The position numbers were made by a program, and so were the translations under genes. From assembly GCA_051208035.1 (NCBI GenBank), contig JBPJFZ010000010.1, positions 141,480 through 205,479 of the forward strand: a stretch of 64,000 nucleotides of DNA, in the 5' to 3' direction. Under the pieces are notes generated by a model, which saw only the letters and a program-made list of their open reading frames with translations, did not search any database and was not told the origin of the DNA. The stretch comes from JACKOB01 sp024234575. GTDB lineage: Bacteria > Pseudomonadota > Gammaproteobacteria > Pseudomonadales > Oleiphilaceae. Shown here in pieces: positions 62,275 through 64,000 of this stretch (positions are counted from its first letter, which is position 1; every line of letters starts with the position of its first letter).

Positions 62275-63486
62275 TTAAAACAGTCCATTACCGCGATCGA
62301 TGTATTCTCTTCGGACGCCTTCCACACCATTTATAGCTTCCGACAAATTTACAGTTACCGCGCCGTTTGGAACATTGAAGAATGCACCGGCGGTCGCCCT
62401 AATAAAATCAGCATCAGTGGGCGAACTCTTCTTTACATCCTTTAGCCAATCCAAATCCTTCGTCTGAAACGACAAAAACATGCCTTCTGTTGAGTCCGTT
62501 AAATAACGCTTCCCACCAACCTCCTGAATTTTACCAATTGGGAAGCTATTATAATTACTGAGATTAAAGCAGGCTTGAACGCCTAATACTTCGCAGTCGT
62601 TCACATAAATATAAATATCACCGGATGGACAGCTAAAAAATGAGCAATTTGGTATTTCTATATCGCTACTCAACGACCAACCGAGTAAGTTTTTTAGTGA
62701 CCAACGAGTAAATCCGCTAGCACCAGACAGGTTAAATGCAGCCCCGTCTGGCACACCTATTTTCGTCGCTCGAACAGGATCCAAATTGCCGAGCGAATCA
62801 ACAAGCTGTGCCTTCGTAGCCAATGGACTACTGCCTTCGAGCAATGGTGTAAGAAGCACAACAAGCTGATCACCAATGGTCCCACTGGATGACGCTGCCC
62901 GCATTCCCTGACCACTATCTTTAATATCTATATTTACGTTTCCGGTTAGTGTTTCTATTACGCCTGACAAAACACCCTTAGCTTTTCCAAAGCCCAACCT
63001 CATACCCGATATTTCATTAGTGGCCTCATCAAATGCAAACTCGAAAAATGGATCCGTAATCTCAAAGGGAACAATTTCTCCGTTTGTGTAGTAACTCCCA
63101 TCATCTTTTAAAGGCCTGGCTGCATCTTTATTTCGTGCATAATAATCGGAGTCATAGATAAACCCGAGCCCCATGTTATGAATTAAAATATCGCTTTCTT
63201 TGCTTTCACCATACGTGTCTGAGCTTGCACCAGCTCGCTCATATCTGCCCAGCTCTAATGTTTCAATATTCGCTTGAATATCAACATCCATTCCAAAATT
63301 AATACGTGTATAAGAAGTCGAATCATTTATATCGGGGTTAAAGTGTTTATCAATAGAAATATATGCCTGACCAACAACATTAGACATATCAGCATCATCA
63401 AGAGGCTTAAGTTCAGCCACAACAAAAACAGGATGTGCAAAAAAAATAACAAAATAGAAAAACCAATTTTTACAAAATACTAGCAT
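62275..63486 (-). CDS. Exported DUF6160/FilA-like protein (403 aa), first gene of the operon
   Basis: 403 residues from ATG 63486. A long signal peptide rich in Phe and Val ends FVVA, and the mature start AELKPLDDADMSNVVGQ has the shared motif in its clearest form. The middle has beta-rich stretches (INFGMDVDIQANIETLELG, MGLGFIYDSDYYARNK). Two cysteines sit in IPNCSFFSCPSGDIYIYVND and two more follow. The 5' side has a 63545-63599 octanucleotide repeat and no clear promoter, so expression may vary between cells. Function unknown; an outer-membrane or surface role is inferred from the signal peptide. Confidence 0.68.
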   Translation of the reverse strand: MLVFCKNWFFYFVIFFAHPVFVVAELKPLDDADMSNVVGQAYISIDKHFNPDINDSTSYTRINFGMDVDIQANIETLELGRYERAGASSDTYGESKESDILIHNMGLGFIYDSDYYARNKDAARPLKDDGSYYTNGEIVPFEITDPFFEFAFDEATNEISGMRLGFGKAKGVLSGVIETLTGNVNIDIKDSGQGMRAASSSGTIGDQLVVLLTPLLEGSSPLATKAQLVDSLGNLDPVRATKIGVPDGAAFNLSGASGFTRWSLKNLLGWSLSSDIEIPNCSFFSCPSGDIYIYVNDCEVLGVQACFNLSNYNSFPIGKIQEVGGKRYLTDSTEGMFLSFQTKDLDWLKDVKKSSPTDADFIRATAGAFFNVPNGAVTVNLSEAINGVEGVRREYIDRGNGLF

Positions 63487-63544
63487 TTAAGACATTACCC
63501 CTAACTAAACATTGCGGCTATCTAGGTGAAACCTGCTTTAAACT

Positions 63545-63599
63545 CTATTTTTCTATTTTTCTATTTTTCTATTTTTCTATTTTTCTATTTTTCTATTTT
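63545..63599 (-). repeat. Octanucleotide tandem repeat, nearly seven copies
   Basis: On the plus strand CTATTTTT is repeated six times exactly, followed by a seventh copy lacking its last T. It lies 59-113 nt before the ATG at 63486, in the presumed 5' region of the operon. Such 8-bp repeats slip during replication, so copy number may differ between cells and change promoter spacing. Confidence 0.95.
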
Positions 63600-63622
63600 G
63601 TACAAGTGTATCACTTACAACC

Positions 63623-63640
63623 TGTGCACAATGTGAACAA
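63623..63640 (-). promoter_or_regulatory. Tandem 9-mer direct repeat, possible operator
   Basis: TGTGCACAA followed directly by TGTGAACAA (one mismatch). It lies next to the inverted repeat AAGTG-TAT-CACTT (63604-63616), about 140 nt before the operon. It could bind a regulator in two sites on one face of the helix; this is inference from pattern alone. Confidence 0.3.
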
Positions 63641-63879
63641 CTTCATGAACAGATCATTTTATGACCATACCAACAGAAAATAGAGAATAGCCATGCCAAG
63701 CAACTTTTTCACTGTATAGGGAGCAACTTTGACAATCTTTAACAGAGAGGAAGGCGACTTGAATAGAGATAAACAATGGGGTGCAGTAAAAGGAAAGGTA
63801 ATCTGGCACTTAACCTAACAAACCACAGCCATTCGAAAATACTGAAAGCTGAAAAAAAGTAATAATTATTCGCAAACGA

Positions 63880-63909
63880 AAAAGGCCCTGCTATCACTAG
63901 CAGGGCCTT
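63880..63909 (-). terminator. Terminator of the rRNA operon
   Basis: On the minus strand AAGGCCCTGCTA-GTGA-TAGCAGGGCCTT followed by TTTCG: a 12-bp perfect stem, 9 nt after the 5S 3' end. It closes the rRNA operon that continues beyond the right edge. Confidence 0.93.
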
Positions 63910-63917
63910 CAATAAAA

Positions 63918-64000
63918 GCCTGACGATGACCTACTCTCACATGGGGAGACCCCACACTACCATCGGCGCTGGACGGTTTCACTACTGAGTTCGGGATGGG
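63918..64000 (-). rRNA. rrf: 5S rRNA, 3' part (truncated by the window edge)
   Basis: The minus strand reads CCCATCCCGAACTCAGTAGT, then GAAACCGTCCAGCGCCGATG, ending GTAGGTCATCGTCAGGC, the typical gammaproteobacterial 5S sequence. About 83 nt of the roughly 115-120 nt gene is inside the window; the 5' part and presumably 23S lie to the right. Confidence 0.95.

Larger units (their letters stand above)
63487..63878 (-). other. Gene-free region upstream of the exported-protein operon
   Basis: 392 bases without a coding gene. It holds the octanucleotide repeat (63545-63599), the inverted repeat AAGTG-TAT-CACTT (63604-63616), two direct 9-mers (63623-63640) and the approach to the rRNA terminator. 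The stretch 63641-63878 shows no feature I can support. No strong sigma70 promoter is visible; TAGATA at about 63519-63524 on the minus strand is the best -10 but has no good -35. Confidence 0.6.

Noticed and set aside
63545..63599. CRISPR-like array
   Set aside because: The units are 8 bp and directly adjacent with no spacers, so this is a simple-sequence repeat.

Overview
The window looks like chromosomal DNA of a free-living gammaproteobacterium of the Pseudomonadales/Cellvibrionales type. This rests on the gene order tRNA-Thr/Tyr/Gly/Thr - tuf - tRNA-Trp - secE - nusG - rplKAJL - rpoBC - rpsLG - fusA - tuf - S10/spc/alpha operons, then uvrA, a YajR-type MFS transporter and ssb, with birA, coaX and a SPOR-like gene upstream. 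From memory this matches the Pseudomonas layout. The presence of a complete MSHA pilus locus fits a marine or surface-attached relative. Species cannot be assigned from the sequence alone. Nearly everything is on the minus strand; only the ntrC 3' end and uvrA are on the plus strand.

Layout from left to right. 1-213 is the 3' end of ntrC. 275-19016 is a 16-gene MSHA type IV pilus locus, transcribed right to left: mshI, I2, J, K, L, M, N, E, G, B, A, C, D, O, P, Q. It encodes the assembly platform (I, I2, J, G), the secretin and its helpers (L, K, M, N), the extension ATPase (E), the major pilin (A), minor prepilins (B, C, D, O, P) and a very large multidomain MshQ. No mshF or mshH is present. 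19216-24152 holds ssb, yajR and uvrA. 24209-55821 is the translation/transcription supercluster: 27 ribosomal protein genes of the S10, spc and alpha operons plus rplKAJL and rpsLG, together with rpoA, rpoB, rpoC, secY, secE, nusG, fusA, two tuf copies and five tRNAs. 55866-58215 is a SPOR-like gene, coaX and birA. 58280-63486 is an operon of four exported proteins that share an N-terminal Glu-Leu...Gly-Gln motif (DUF6160/FilA-like). 63918-64000 is the 3' part of a 5S rRNA gene, the tail of an rRNA operon entering from the right.

The ribosomal genes are textbook. The more interesting observations are in the punctuation and the accessory ends. First, at three junctions (rpmJ|rpsM, tuf|rpsJ, rpoC|rpsL), and more weakly at nusG|rplK, a sigma70-like promoter is superimposed on the terminator hairpin of the preceding operon, so that a transcript starting there could not re-form the hairpin. 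Second, mshI appears to start at a CTG codon. Third, the four-gene exported operon is preceded by an octanucleotide tandem repeat of nearly seven copies, a classic phase-variation substrate, beside repeat motifs that resemble operators. Fourth, the largest protein of that operon is built from a repeat of about 114 residues.

No CRISPR array, insertion sequence, prophage or pseudogene was seen.
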